NCBI RefSeq assembly: GCF_018614095.1
Contig: NZ_JAGGOY010000030.1
Location: forward strand, 1 to 64,000
Reading direction: 5' to 3'
DNA: 64,000 bases
Source: Streptomyces sp. ISL-87
GTDB taxonomy: Bacteria > Actinomycetota > Actinomycetes > Streptomycetales > Streptomycetaceae
Under the pieces are notes generated by a model, which saw nothing but the letters and a program-made list of their open reading frames with translations, did not search any database and was not told the origin of the DNA. Shown here in pieces: positions 40,030 to 48,931 of this stretch. Numbering within the stretch: position 1 is the first letter of the stretch; the number at the start of each line of letters is the position of its first letter. Both the position numbers and the translations under genes were made by a program.

Positions 40030-41745
40030 ATGGCCGACACCCTGCTGTTCAACCCGCGCACCTACGACCCGCAGCACTTCGACCCCGAGACCCGCAGGCT
40101 GCTGCGCGCCACCGTCGACTGGTTCGAGGAGCGGGGCAAGCGCCAGCTGCTCGAGGACTACCGCTCCCGTGCCTGGCTGGGGGACTTCCTCGCCTTCTCC
40201 GCCAAGGAAGGTCTGTTCGCCACCTTCCTCACCCCTGCCTCCGCCGCCGGACAGGACCAGCGCTGGGACACCGCCCGGATCGCCGCCCTCAACGAGATCT
40301 TCGGGTTCTACGGCCTCGACTACTGGTACGCCTGGCAGGTGACCATCCTCGGTCTCGGTCCGGTCTGGCAGAGCGACAACACCGCTGCCCGCAGCCGAGC
40401 GGCGGAACTCCTCTCCCAGGGCGAGGTGTTCGCTTTCGGCCTGTCCGAGAAGACGCACGGCGCCGACATCTACTCCACCGACATGCTCCTGGAGCCCGAC
40501 GGCGACGGCGGCTTCCGGGCCAGCGGCTCCAAGTACTACATCGGCAACGGCAACGCCGCCGGGCTGGTCTCCGTCTTCGGCCGCCGCACCGACGTCGAGG
40601 GCCCGGACGGGTACGTCTTCTTCGCCGCCGACAGCCGTCACCCGGCGTACCAGCTGGTGAAGAACGTCGTCGACTCCTCGAAGTACGTCAGTGAGTTCCG
40701 CCTCGAGGACTATCCGGTGGCTTCCGAGGACGTCCTGCACACCGGCCGCGCCGCCTTCGACGCCGCCCTCAACACCGTCAACGTCGGCAAGTTCAACCTC
40801 TGCACCGCCTCCATCGGCATCTGCGAGCACGCGATGTACGAGGCCGTCACCCACGCGCAGAACCGCATCCTCTACGGCCGCCCCGTCACCGCCTTCCCGC
40901 ACGTGCGCCGCGAGCTGACCGACGCGTACGTCCGTCTCGTCGGGATGAAGCTCTTCAGCGACCGCGCCGTGGACTACTTCCGCTCCGCCGGCCCCGAGGA
41001 CCGCCGTTACCTGCTCTTCAACCCGATGACGAAGATGAAGGTGACCACGGAGGGCGAGAAGGTCATCGACCTGATGTGGGACGTCATCGCCGCCAAGGGC
41101 TTCGAGAAGGACACGTACTTCGCCCAGGCCGCCGTCGAGATCCGCGGGCTGCCCAAGCTGGAGGGCACGGTTCACGTCAACCTCGCGCTCATCCTCAAGT
41201 TCATGCGCAACCACCTGCTGAACCCCGCCGAGTACGCGCCCGTGCCGACCCGGCTCGACGCCGCCGATGACGCGTTCCTCTTCCGGCAGGGGCCGGCCCG
41301 CGGCCTGGGCTCCGTACGCTTCCACGACTGGCGCACCGCCTACGACGCGTACGCCGCGGTGCCGAACGTCGCCCGCTTCCGCGAGCAGGCGGACGCCCTG
41401 TGCGAGTTCGTCGCCACCGCCGCCCCCGACGAGGAGCAGAGCCGCGACCTCGACCTCCTCCTCGCCGTCGGCCAGCTGTTCGCGCTCGTCGTCCACGGCC
41501 AGCTGATCCTGGAGCAGGCGAGCCTGTCGGGCCTGAACGAGGACGTGCTGGACGAACTGTTCTCCGTTCTCGTACGCGACTTCTCCGCGCACGCCGTCGA
41601 GCTGCACGGCAAGGACTCCGCCACTGAGCAGCAGCAGAGCTGGGCGCTCGGCGCGGTCCGGCGGCCGGTCGTCGACGACGCCCGCTCGGCCCGGGTGTGG
41701 GAGCGTGTCGAGGCACTGTCCGGGGCGTACGAGATGGCGCCGTAA
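40030..41745 (+). CDS. acyl-CoA dehydrogenase/oxidase family protein
   Basis: A 571-residue flavoprotein of the acyl-CoA dehydrogenase superfamily. FAFGLSEKTHGADIYSTDML (about 138-157) is the FAD/substrate binding signature, FRASGSKYYIGNGNAAGLVS the beta-domain start, and RILYGRPVTAFPHVRRELTD (about 280-299) belongs to the C-terminal helical domain. The extra 150 residues at the C-terminus resemble acyl-CoA oxidase-like forms. It presumably oxidises an acyl-CoA at the alpha-beta bond. GGAAGG precedes the ATG. It is under likely control of the PadR gene upstream. Confidence 0.88.
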   Translation: MADTLLFNPRTYDPQHFDPETRRLLRATVDWFEERGKRQLLEDYRSRAWLGDFLAFSAKEGLFATFLTPASAAGQDQRWDTARIAALNEIFGFYGLDYWYAWQVTILGLGPVWQSDNTAARSRAAELLSQGEVFAFGLSEKTHGADIYSTDMLLEPDGDGGFRASGSKYYIGNGNAAGLVSVFGRRTDVEGPDGYVFFAADSRHPAYQLVKNVVDSSKYVSEFRLEDYPVASEDVLHTGRAAFDAALNTVNVGKFNLCTASIGICEHAMYEAVTHAQNRILYGRPVTAFPHVRRELTDAYVRLVGMKLFSDRAVDYFRSAGPEDRRYLLFNPMTKMKVTTEGEKVIDLMWDVIAAKGFEKDTYFAQAAVEIRGLPKLEGTVHVNLALILKFMRNHLLNPAEYAPVPTRLDAADDAFLFRQGPARGLGSVRFHDWRTAYDAYAAVPNVARFREQADALCEFVATAAPDEEQSRDLDLLLAVGQLFALVVHGQLILEQASLSGLNEDVLDELFSVLVRDFSAHAVELHGKDSATEQQQSWALGAVRRPVVDDARSARVWERVEALSGAYEMAP

Positions 41746-41778
41746 CCACGCGGCCACCGGGCCCGTCGAGAGGCCGGC

Positions 41779-42759
41779 TCAGGTTCCCGGGGCGGCCGCG
41801 GTCGGCAGGGCGGCATGCGGATGCCGCTTTCGCCAGCTCGTGTACGCGGAGCCGTCCAGGCATGTGGCCAGATAGCCGTCGGCGACACGGCGCAGGATCT
41901 CGGGGCCGTGCTCCGTGAGGGGGCCTTCGCGGCGCCAGGCCAGAATGTGGCGGTACCACAGGGGATTTCCGGCCAGGGGGCGGACCGCGACGCCCGGGAC
42001 TTCGTTGAAGGTGGCCTGGCAGAGGCTGACGGCCAGACCCGCGCGCACGATCTCGATCAGCTGCCGCCCCTCCGCCTCGTACGGGGTGAAGGGGCGGCGG
42101 CCCGTCAGGGCGCAGACGGACGACCAGTATTCGAGGGTCCGGTCGCTGTCGGGCCGGGGGGCCGCCCAGTCCTCGTCCAGGAGCTCGGCCAGGGAGACCT
42201 CGTCCTGGGTGGCAAGGGGGTGGGCGGCCGGCAGGAGCGCGAAGACCGGCTCGGTGACGACCGGATGGAGGATCACGTCCTCACGTTGCGGCAGCTCCTG
42301 GTCGGGGTGGTCGCCGAGCACCGCCGCCTCCAGACGGCCTGCCGCGAGGTCGTCGAGCAGGGCGATGGGGGAGTAATGGCAGCGAGAGGTCAGCTCCGCT
42401 TCCGGGAGTCGGGCCTTCACCGCCCTGATGAGATGGCCGATCAGGGGAGCGCCCACCGAGCCGATGCGCACTCGGTGCGCCGCCGATATCCGGCGGGCGG
42501 CCCGGGCGGTGTCGGCGAGGAGTCCGTCGATACCCGGCAGGATCGCGCCCGCCCGGCTGAGCACCAGCTCACCGAAGGGCGTGGGGACGGCCCCGGCCTG
42601 CCGCCGGTCGAACAGGGACCCGCCCAGCATGGCCTCGATGCGGCGCAGTTGAGCGCTGAGTCCCGGCTGTGTCATGCCCAGAGAGGCGGCGGCGCGGGTG
42701 AGGCTCCCCGCCTCGGCGATCGCGCACACCACCCGCAGGTGTCGTACCTCCAGATCCAT
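41779..42759 (-). CDS. LysR family transcriptional regulator
   Basis: A 326-residue LysR protein. The N-terminal helix-turn-helix is MDLEVRHLRVVCAIAEAGSL then TRAAASLGMTQPGLSAQLRR, and the effector domain runs about 92-300 (VRIGSVGAPLIGHLIRAVKA). It lies 36 bases after the stop of the peptide-binding lipoprotein gene in the same orientation, so it may be read from the same transcript. A T-N11-A box of LysR type sits in the divergent region ahead of that lipoprotein gene at 44643, making it the likely regulator there. Confidence 0.9.
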   Translation of the reverse strand: MDLEVRHLRVVCAIAEAGSLTRAAASLGMTQPGLSAQLRRIEAMLGGSLFDRRQAGAVPTPFGELVLSRAGAILPGIDGLLADTARAARRISAAHRVRIGSVGAPLIGHLIRAVKARLPEAELTSRCHYSPIALLDDLAAGRLEAAVLGDHPDQELPQREDVILHPVVTEPVFALLPAAHPLATQDEVSLAELLDEDWAAPRPDSDRTLEYWSSVCALTGRRPFTPYEAEGRQLIEIVRAGLAVSLCQATFNEVPGVAVRPLAGNPLWYRHILAWRREGPLTEHGPEILRRVADGYLATCLDGSAYTSWRKRHPHAALPTAAAPGT

Positions 42760-42795
42760 GGCGCAGATGTTATGCGTGATCTCTGTTGAGAGCTC

Positions 42796-44541
42796 TCAGT
42801 TCCCGGCCCTGGCGGCGTCCTTGAGGCCGATCGTGGCGTAGTCGAGCTGGCCGCCGAATGAGTTGTGGCCGAAGGCGCCGGCGATGTTGGTGCCGAGGAG
42901 GAGGGGCATGCGCTCGATGACGACCGGTGCCGTCGGGGCCTTCGCGAGGATCTGCCCGTCCAGTTCCTGCCATGCCTTGTTGGCCTGCCGGGCGTCGGCC
43001 ATGGAGGCGATCTCGTCCATCCGCTTCATGGTGGCCTCGTCGCGGAAGAGAGAGTGGTTGCCGGAGTTGCCCTTCTCCTTGATGTAGCGGCCGTCGAACA
43101 CGAAGGGCAGGAAGGTGGAGCCGGAAAGGTAGTCCGGGCACCAGCCGGTGTAGACGAGGTCGGTGCGGTTCTTGGTGTCGCCGATGGTGTCGTAGAACGC
43201 GGACGGGTCGACCGTCTCGATGGTGACCTTGATCCCGACTCGGCCGAGGGACTGCTGGACGGCTTCCGCGACGCCCTTGTCTCCGTTGGAGACGGTGATG
43301 GTGGTGGCGAACCCTTCGGCCTTCCCGGCCTCCTTCAGCAGCTGCTTCGCCTTCTCGATGTCACCGGTGGCCGGGATTCCCAGCGTGTCGGGCTGCTTGC
43401 CGCCGAAGATCGAGCCGGGCATGAGGGCCGTGGCGACATCGCCCAGGGCCGGGCCGCCGGAGGCGGTCAGGATGGCCTCGCGGTCGAGGGCGAACTGGAC
43501 GGCCTGGCGAACCTTGACACTGTCGAACGGCGCACGGCCCGTGTGCATCTGCACCATCTCGGTGCAGTTGGTGGACTCGGCCAGCAGGCGCGCCCTGACA
43601 TCGGTCTTGGTGAGCACCTTGGGGGTGCTCTCGGGGCGCAGCTTGCCCCAGGGGACGGCGGAGGCGTCGGCGCCCGCGCCGGCGATGAGCCGGTCGTCGA
43701 TCTGGTTGGCCCGCAGGCCCATCGTCACGACCACCTTGTCCGGGTAGGCCTTGCGCACCTGGTCCGTGCCCGGGTCCCAGTGGGTGTTGCGGACCAGCAC
43801 GAGCTGCTTGTCGCGGTCGTACGTCTCGATCTTGTACGGGCCCGAGGAGAACGGGCGGCTGTCGTACCGGGGGCCCGCCTCCTGCGCTCTGGGGACCGGC
43901 GCGAAGGTGGGCAGTACCGTCGCGTAGGGGAACTCGGCGAAGGGCTTGCGCAGTTCGAAGACGATCGTACGGTCGTCAGGGGTCTTGATCGAATCAAGGT
44001 GCTCGTCCTGCGCCGGGCCCCGGTAGCCCTCGGCCCCGGCGAGGTAGCGGGCGGCGTAGTCGGGGCCGCCGGGCAGATCGGGGGAGAAGGACCGCTCCAC
44101 GTTGTACTTGACGTCCTGGGCGGTGATCGGCGAGCCGTCCTCGTACTTCAGCCCCTTCTTGAGCTTGAAGGTCCAGGTCATGGCCCCGTTGGAGGGGACG
44201 CCGAGGTCCTCGGCGAGGTCGGGTGTCAACTCCCCGCCCTTGGCACCGGGCTCCGCCTTGTACGTCACGAGCGTGCGGTAGAGCAGCCGCGTGCCGAAGT
44301 CCATGTCGCCGATCACCCAGTTGCGGGCGGGGTCGAGGTGGGTGAAGTCGTGGTCGGACAGGACCGTCAGGGTGCCGCCCTTCTGCGGAGTACCCCCGAT
44401 CACCGCGCCGGTGTTGGCCGTCGCCGGGTTCCTGGCTCCTCCTGCGCCGCCGGCCGTCTTGCCGTCGGTACAGCCGGCCCCGCCGAGGGCGAGGGTCGCC
44501 ACGACCGCGGCGGCGAGGGAGGTGCGGGTGCGCTTGTCCAT
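42796..44541 (-). CDS. ABC transporter substrate-binding lipoprotein (SBP family 5, peptide/nickel type)
   Basis: A 581-residue lipoprotein. The signal peptide ends in the lipobox LGGAGC (Cys24), so it is anchored to the outer face of the membrane. GTLTVLSDHDFTHLDPARNW and MTWTFKLKKGLKYEDGSPIT with VKYNVERSFSP are standard family 5 phrases. It probably binds oligopeptides. No permease or ATPase genes are adjacent, so it is an orphan receptor that must use another ABC transporter. A divergent S33-type peptidase and a secreted M6 protease across the shared promoter region support a peptide-scavenging role. Confidence 0.9.
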   Translation of the reverse strand: MDKRTRTSLAAAVVATLALGGAGCTDGKTAGGAGGARNPATANTGAVIGGTPQKGGTLTVLSDHDFTHLDPARNWVIGDMDFGTRLLYRTLVTYKAEPGAKGGELTPDLAEDLGVPSNGAMTWTFKLKKGLKYEDGSPITAQDVKYNVERSFSPDLPGGPDYAARYLAGAEGYRGPAQDEHLDSIKTPDDRTIVFELRKPFAEFPYATVLPTFAPVPRAQEAGPRYDSRPFSSGPYKIETYDRDKQLVLVRNTHWDPGTDQVRKAYPDKVVVTMGLRANQIDDRLIAGAGADASAVPWGKLRPESTPKVLTKTDVRARLLAESTNCTEMVQMHTGRAPFDSVKVRQAVQFALDREAILTASGGPALGDVATALMPGSIFGGKQPDTLGIPATGDIEKAKQLLKEAGKAEGFATTITVSNGDKGVAEAVQQSLGRVGIKVTIETVDPSAFYDTIGDTKNRTDLVYTGWCPDYLSGSTFLPFVFDGRYIKEKGNSGNHSLFRDEATMKRMDEIASMADARQANKAWQELDGQILAKAPTAPVVIERMPLLLGTNIAGAFGHNSFGGQLDYATIGLKDAARAGN

Positions 44542-44610
44542 GAGGGGTCTCTCCGAGGGCAGTTGGACAGCCGGAGCGGCTGGAGCGGGCGTGACGGATA
44601 ACTTAGTAAT

Positions 44611-44716
44611 GTGACATTGCACTCCCAAGATGTCGGCACTTCATAACGTGGTGTTATGCCTATGCGGGAGCTCCCTGGGTGACATGCGCCCGACCATGCT
44701 GATCGCGCAATGTCAC
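44611..44716. promoter_or_regulatory. divergent control region with LysR box and symmetric GTGACATTGC sites
   Basis: ATAAC-N5-GTTAT at 44643-44657 fits the LysR T-N11-A consensus as a perfect dyad. GTGACATTGC (44611-44620) and its exact complement GCAATGTCAC (44707-44716) lie near either end of the region, one by each divergent gene. The two flank sites could be matching promoter elements or sites for a second regulator. Confidence 0.55.
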
Positions 44717-44758
44717 ACCTCACTCTGCGGCCTTCCTCCCCGGCCGTGAAAGGGATTC

Positions 44759-46036
44759 ATGAACCCCGCGTACGCGACCGCCGACCATGTCTTCCGCGTC
44801 CCTCTGGATCACCAGGCCCCTGACGGCCCGGTCATCGAGGTCTTCGCCCGCGAGGTCGCCGACCCGGCTCGCGCCGGCGAGGAACTCCCCTGGCTGCTCT
44901 ATCTGCAGGGCGGTCCGGGCGGCAAATCGCCGCGCCCCGCGACCGGTTCGCCCGGCTGGCTGTCCCAGGCGCTCAAAACGCACCGTGTACTGCTCCTCGA
45001 CCAGCGCGGCACCGGCCGCTCCACCCCGGTCACCGCCCGGTCCGCCGCCCGGTCCGCCTCCCGGTTCACCTCGCCCGCCCAACTGGCCACGCATCTGGCC
45101 TACTTCCGCGCCGACGCGATTGTGGCCGACGCGGAACTGATCCGCCGCAGGCTGTGTGGGGACACCCCCTGGGAGACGCTCGGTCAGAGCTACGGCGGCT
45201 TCATCACCCTCACGTACCTGTCCCAGGCCCCCGAGGGGCTGCGGGCCTGCTACGTGACCGGAGGTCTGCCCGGTCTGGCGGCCACCGCCGACGACGTGTA
45301 CGCCCGGACCTACCCGCGCGTGCGCGACCGCGTGCTCGACTTCTACGCCCGTTACCCGGACGACGCCCTGCGCCTCCGCGAGATCGCCGATCTCCTCGCG
45401 GCCGTCGACGTCCGCCTGCCGGACGGGGACCGGCTCACGCCCCGGCGTCTGCGCGCCCTCGGTCTCTGTCTCGGGATGGGCGACGGCTTCGAGCGGATCC
45501 ACTGGCTGCTGGACGAAGCGCTGGGCGGCGACCGCGAGTTGACCGACACGTTCCGCCACCAGGTGATGGCCCTCACCGCCTTTGCCGACAACCCGCTGTT
45601 CGCCGTCATGCAGGAGACGCTGTACGGGCAGGGCGCGGGCCCGACGGGCTGGGCGGCCGCCCGGGCCCTGGCCGACTTCCCCGAGTTCGCCGAGGACGCG
45701 GACCCCCTGCTGCTCACCGGAGAAATGATCTACCCCTGGATGTTCCGGGAGATCGCGGGCCTACGCCCCTTCGCTGACGCCGCCGACCTCCTGGCCCGGC
45801 GCACCGACTGGCCCCCGCTCTACGACCCCCGTCGCCTCGCCGCCAACACGGTTCCCCTCGCCGCGGCCGTCTACCACGACGACATGTACGTCGACGCGGG
45901 CCTCTCCCTGCGCACGGCGCGCGAGATCGGCGCAACGCGGGTGTGGGTCACCAACGAGTGGGAGCACGACGGCGTCACCGCCTCAGGCGGCCGCGTCCTG
46001 GCCCGGCTGATGGACCTGGCCGCGGGTCGCGCGTAA
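44759..46036 (+). CDS. alpha/beta hydrolase, proline iminopeptidase-like (S33)
   Basis: A 425-residue serine hydrolase. The oxyanion motif is LLYLQGGPGGKSPRP (about 46-60), the nucleophile elbow GQSYGGF (Ser near 143), and a C-terminal His occurs in NEWEHDGVTASGGRV. This is the plan of prolyl iminopeptidases, which remove N-terminal proline. It lacks a signal peptide and is presumably cytoplasmic. AAAGGGA precedes the ATG. It shares a control region with the peptide-binding lipoprotein gene. Confidence 0.88.
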   Translation: MNPAYATADHVFRVPLDHQAPDGPVIEVFAREVADPARAGEELPWLLYLQGGPGGKSPRPATGSPGWLSQALKTHRVLLLDQRGTGRSTPVTARSAARSASRFTSPAQLATHLAYFRADAIVADAELIRRRLCGDTPWETLGQSYGGFITLTYLSQAPEGLRACYVTGGLPGLAATADDVYARTYPRVRDRVLDFYARYPDDALRLREIADLLAAVDVRLPDGDRLTPRRLRALGLCLGMGDGFERIHWLLDEALGGDRELTDTFRHQVMALTAFADNPLFAVMQETLYGQGAGPTGWAAARALADFPEFAEDADPLLLTGEMIYPWMFREIAGLRPFADAADLLARRTDWPPLYDPRRLAANTVPLAAAVYHDDMYVDAGLSLRTAREIGATRVWVTNEWEHDGVTASGGRVLARLMDLAAGRA

Positions 46037-46098
46037 TCCACCCCCACCCCCTGGTTTGCCCTGCCCCGCCCTGTCCTGCCCTCGACGAAGGGAATCCC

Positions 46099-47292
46099 AT
46101 GTCCATTCCGCCCCGCCGCCGCCCGCGCGCGACCGCCGCGATGGCCGTCCTCCTCACCTGCCTGGCCGCCGCCCCCACCACGGCGACCGCGGCCGAAGGA
46201 CCGCCTTTGGCCGCCCCGGCCGCCGCTTGCGCGCTCCCCGGCAGGACCGGCTGGACCGACGAGGGCCACGACACCGACCGCACCCTGTTCCAGCCCTCCA
46301 CCGGCACCCGCCGCGTGCTGACACTGTTCGTGGACTTCCCCGATGCGCCGGCCGGCGACCCCACGGACGCCTACGCCGCCCACCTCGCCCCCGCCGCCGA
46401 GTGGATGCGCGCGGCCAGCTACGGCCGCTCCCGTCTCGCCGTCAGCTCGCTGCGCCGCTGGATCCGTATGCCGGCGGACTCCGAGTCGTACGGGTTCACG
46501 CGCGGGCTCACCTTCGAGGCCCACGAGAAGTACGTACGCGACGCGGTCACGGCCGCCGACCCGTACGCGGACTTCTCCCGCTACGACATGGTCTACATCG
46601 TCCCGACCAAGGCGGCGACCGCCATCTCCTTCTCCCCGACCTACCTCTACGACCCCGCCACACCCGGCGTGACCGCCGACGGTGCCCGCCTCAAGTGGGC
46701 CGTGACCTTCGGCCAGGACATGTGGCACTGGGGACCCAAGGTCGCCGCCCACGAGACCGGCCACACCTTCGGGCTGCCGGACCTGTACTCCTTCACCGGC
46801 GCCGCCCACCAGTACGTCGGCGGGTGGGACGTGATGGGCAACATCGCGGGACCCGCCCCGCAGTACCTCGGCTGGCACTCCTGGAAGCTCGGCTGGACGC
46901 GCGATGACCAGGTCGCCTGCCTGCCGGGGGCCGGACGCCGCACCGTACTGCTGACCCCGGTGGAACGGCCTGGCGGTACCAAGATCGCGGTGCTGCGCAC
47001 CAGTGAGACCACGGCGTACGTCGTCGAGTCCCGCCGCGCCGAGGGCAACGACCGGGCCGCCTGCTCGTCCGGCGTCCTGATCTACAAAGTCGACTCCGCC
47101 GCCCCGACGGGCGAAGGGCCGGTCCGGTTCACGAACGGCAACCCGGCCGCCACTTCGCCCGCCGGCTGCACCCAGCTCGACCTGGCGGCGTACACGCCGG
47201 GCCGGACCTTCAGCGACACGGACACCGGCGTCCGGATCGACGTCCTCGCGGACGGCGGAGCGGGGGATGTGGTGCGACTCCGCAAGTCCTGA
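46099..47292 (+). CDS. secreted M6 family metalloprotease
   Basis: A 397-residue exported protease. A Sec signal peptide (about 1-32, ending TTATAA) is followed by a mature domain with the zinc motif HETGHTFGLPDLY (about 218-230; HExxHxxGxxD), characteristic of M6/immune-inhibitor-A-like peptidases; GGWDVMGNIAG just after is the Met-turn region. GAAGGGA precedes the ATG. It is downstream of the S33-like gene in the same direction, 62 bases apart. Confidence 0.88.
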   Translation: MSIPPRRRPRATAAMAVLLTCLAAAPTTATAAEGPPLAAPAAACALPGRTGWTDEGHDTDRTLFQPSTGTRRVLTLFVDFPDAPAGDPTDAYAAHLAPAAEWMRAASYGRSRLAVSSLRRWIRMPADSESYGFTRGLTFEAHEKYVRDAVTAADPYADFSRYDMVYIVPTKAATAISFSPTYLYDPATPGVTADGARLKWAVTFGQDMWHWGPKVAAHETGHTFGLPDLYSFTGAAHQYVGGWDVMGNIAGPAPQYLGWHSWKLGWTRDDQVACLPGAGRRTVLLTPVERPGGTKIAVLRTSETTAYVVESRRAEGNDRAACSSGVLIYKVDSAAPTGEGPVRFTNGNPAATSPAGCTQLDLAAYTPGRTFSDTDTGVRIDVLADGGAGDVVRLRKS

Positions 47293-47299
47293 GGCCGGT

Positions 47300-47475
47300 G
47301 CCTGCGGCGGCCCGAGCCGCTCGACACGCTGGCGGCCGGGTACCGGGGCCGGCTCGCCCTGCTCCCCGTCGACGTGACGGACACCGACGGCAACTCCGCG
47401 ACCTGATGGAGCTGCACTTCTTCGGGCCGGCAGCGCTCACCCGCGCGCTGCTCCCGCACATGCGTGTAGGCCGCC
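47300..47475 (+). pseudogene. short-chain dehydrogenase remnant
   Basis: One frame reads RPEPLDTLAAGYRGRLALLP then VDVTDTDG, as in SDR proteins just before the NAD-contact Asp. After a deletion, another frame reads LMELHFFGPAALTRALLPHM, the helix that follows NAG in SDRs. The Rossmann start and the YxxxK region are absent. Confidence 0.45.
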
Positions 47476-47629
47476 TTAACCGGGTCCCCGGGCTGCTTGC
47501 CGTCGCTGTCCGGAAGCCCGGTCCGTACCGCCCCGACGGTGTCCCCGTAGGCGGGCAGGGAGGTCGCGGCATGCCCGGGCGCGGTCAGTCGGGGGCAATC
47601 GATGCCGATCTTGCAGTCGCCTCGCTACG

Positions 47630-48400
47630 ATGACCAGCGTGACGTCCCACGGCGAGAGCGACTGGCAGGAGAGGCTGCGCGAAGCGGCCCGCCGGGTACC
47701 GCTGTTCGCCGAGAGCCCCCTCTGGCGTGGGACTCCCGCTCCCGCGGCCTCACACGCCTCGTTCGATGCAGTCGACCTCGTGGCGTACTTCGACGGGCAT
47801 GGCAACACGACGCGCGCGGGCTACCTCCTCATTGAGGCAAAGAGCAGCCGACGCCGCGTTGACGAGGCGCGAGTTGATGTGTGGCGCCAGGCATGGGAGT
47901 CGGTGGCTGCACAGCTGGTGATCTTGGACGCTTGCGCATCCGGGGTCCACCTTCCCGCGCGCGGCGGGCAGTCCTCCGCCGACGAATGGGCATCGCTCGC
48001 GTCTGCGCTGTCCGAGGCGTATGAACGCCGACTGGCGGCGTTTCTCCACCGGCCGCTCCGAGGCCACCGGCCCGTCCGAGGCCGTGACTCGGATGTCTTC
48101 CACGGCCTGTCGTCGATGGAGGCGCCGACGGACATCGAGCGTGCGGAACAGACCGATCTCGCACGGCAGGTGACGAGTGAGATCCGTCGCCAGCAGAGGC
48201 CGGACGTCCAACGCGCCAAGGCGGCGGAGGCCGCAGTCGTGCGTGAGCTCGGCCTCGTGCACTACGACGACGATGACCAGCCGCCGGTCCGTGCCAACGC
48301 GCCGTGCGGTGTGCTCCGGCTGGCCGTACCCGAGATCCCGCGCGGACCGGAACTCGCTCTCCACCTCGATGCCGCAGCCCTCTGGGCGCCGGCTGCCTGA
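47630..48400 (+). CDS. unknown soluble protein, first of a two-gene unit
   Basis: A 256-residue protein I do not recognise. ASFDAVDLVAYFDGHG followed by GYLLIEAKSS (about 44-75) has the spacing of an acidic residue and E-x-K seen in PD-(D/E)xK nuclease folds, but this is only a weak resemblance. The middle is helical and charged (ERAEQTDLARQVTSEIRRQQ). No signal peptide or membrane helix. ATG 47630 is used; GTG 47639 is an alternative. The next gene, a small membrane protein, follows after 48 bases, then a strong hairpin, so this is a compact operon. Confidence 0.6.
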   Translation: MTSVTSHGESDWQERLREAARRVPLFAESPLWRGTPAPAASHASFDAVDLVAYFDGHGNTTRAGYLLIEAKSSRRRVDEARVDVWRQAWESVAAQLVILDACASGVHLPARGGQSSADEWASLASALSEAYERRLAAFLHRPLRGHRPVRGRDSDVFHGLSSMEAPTDIERAEQTDLARQVTSEIRRQQRPDVQRAKAAEAAVVRELGLVHYDDDDQPPVRANAPCGVLRLAVPEIPRGPELALHLDAAALWAPAA

Positions 48401-48448
48401 TCTCCGGAGCAGGCGCCCGCCGCGCCCGCTCATCGCCAAGGAGAAGCA

Positions 48449-48697
48449 GTGCAGATCATCCTCGTGGCCCTGTCCGCGGTCACGGAGAACCCCGTCACAT
48501 CAACAGTGGCCGGTTTCGCCGTGGTGATTTTCGGGCCGCCCGTCACCAAGTGGCTCTTCGGGCTCGCCAAGGAGTACTGGGGTCCGAAGGTCACCCGCCT
48601 TCGCAAGGCGATCGCCGAAGGCGTCGCACCGAAGGAGTCCGAACCCACCGCCGAGGAGCTGGACGAGGACGTCGTCCGGCTGCCCGACCGCGTCTGA
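48449..48697 (+). CDS. small membrane protein, unknown
   Basis: Eighty-two residues from a GTG preceded by CAAGGAGAAG. A single membrane segment (about 17-37, TSTVAGFAVVIFGPPVTKWL) is followed by a cytoplasmic amphipathic tail (KVTRLRKAIAEG ... PTAEELDEDVVRLP). No family is recognised. It is cotranscribed with the upstream 256-residue protein and followed by a terminator-like hairpin. Confidence 0.6.
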   Translation: MQIILVALSAVTENPVTSTVAGFAVVIFGPPVTKWLFGLAKEYWGPKVTRLRKAIAEGVAPKESEPTAEELDEDVVRLPDRV

Positions 48698-48710
48698 CGC
48701 CCAACGCCAC

Positions 48711-48743
48711 TGCCGACAGGCCCGGTTATCGGGCCTGTCGGCA
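48711..48743 (+). terminator. 14-bp perfect hairpin after the small membrane protein gene
   Basis: TGCCGACAGGCCCG and CGGGCCTGTCGGCA pair across GTTAT, 13 bases beyond the stop. Confidence 0.8.
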
Positions 48744-48754
48744 GTCAGCTGTAT

Positions 48755-48765
48755 GGAAACTTTCC
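48755..48765 (+). promoter_or_regulatory. GGAAACTTTCC dyad upstream of the GH18 gene
   Basis: An 11-bp odd-centred dyad, GGAAACTTTCC, followed by TAACTAACC. It is an AT-rich island in GC-rich DNA, 166 bases before the chitinase-like gene. It looks like motifs seen before streptomycete polysaccharide-degrading genes, but I cannot confirm this. Confidence 0.3.
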
Positions 48766-48931
48766 TAACTAACCATCTTGACCATGCCCCCAGTGGCCCC
48801 CGATTCTGTACGTCACCCACTACGGCCGTGCGCCGCACGCCCGCCCCGGACTCATGCCGTCCGGATCAAGCGTCCGTGAGCCGTTACTGATTGGCGCATC
48901 GTCAGATCCCTGCTCTGAGAGGCAAGCCGAC

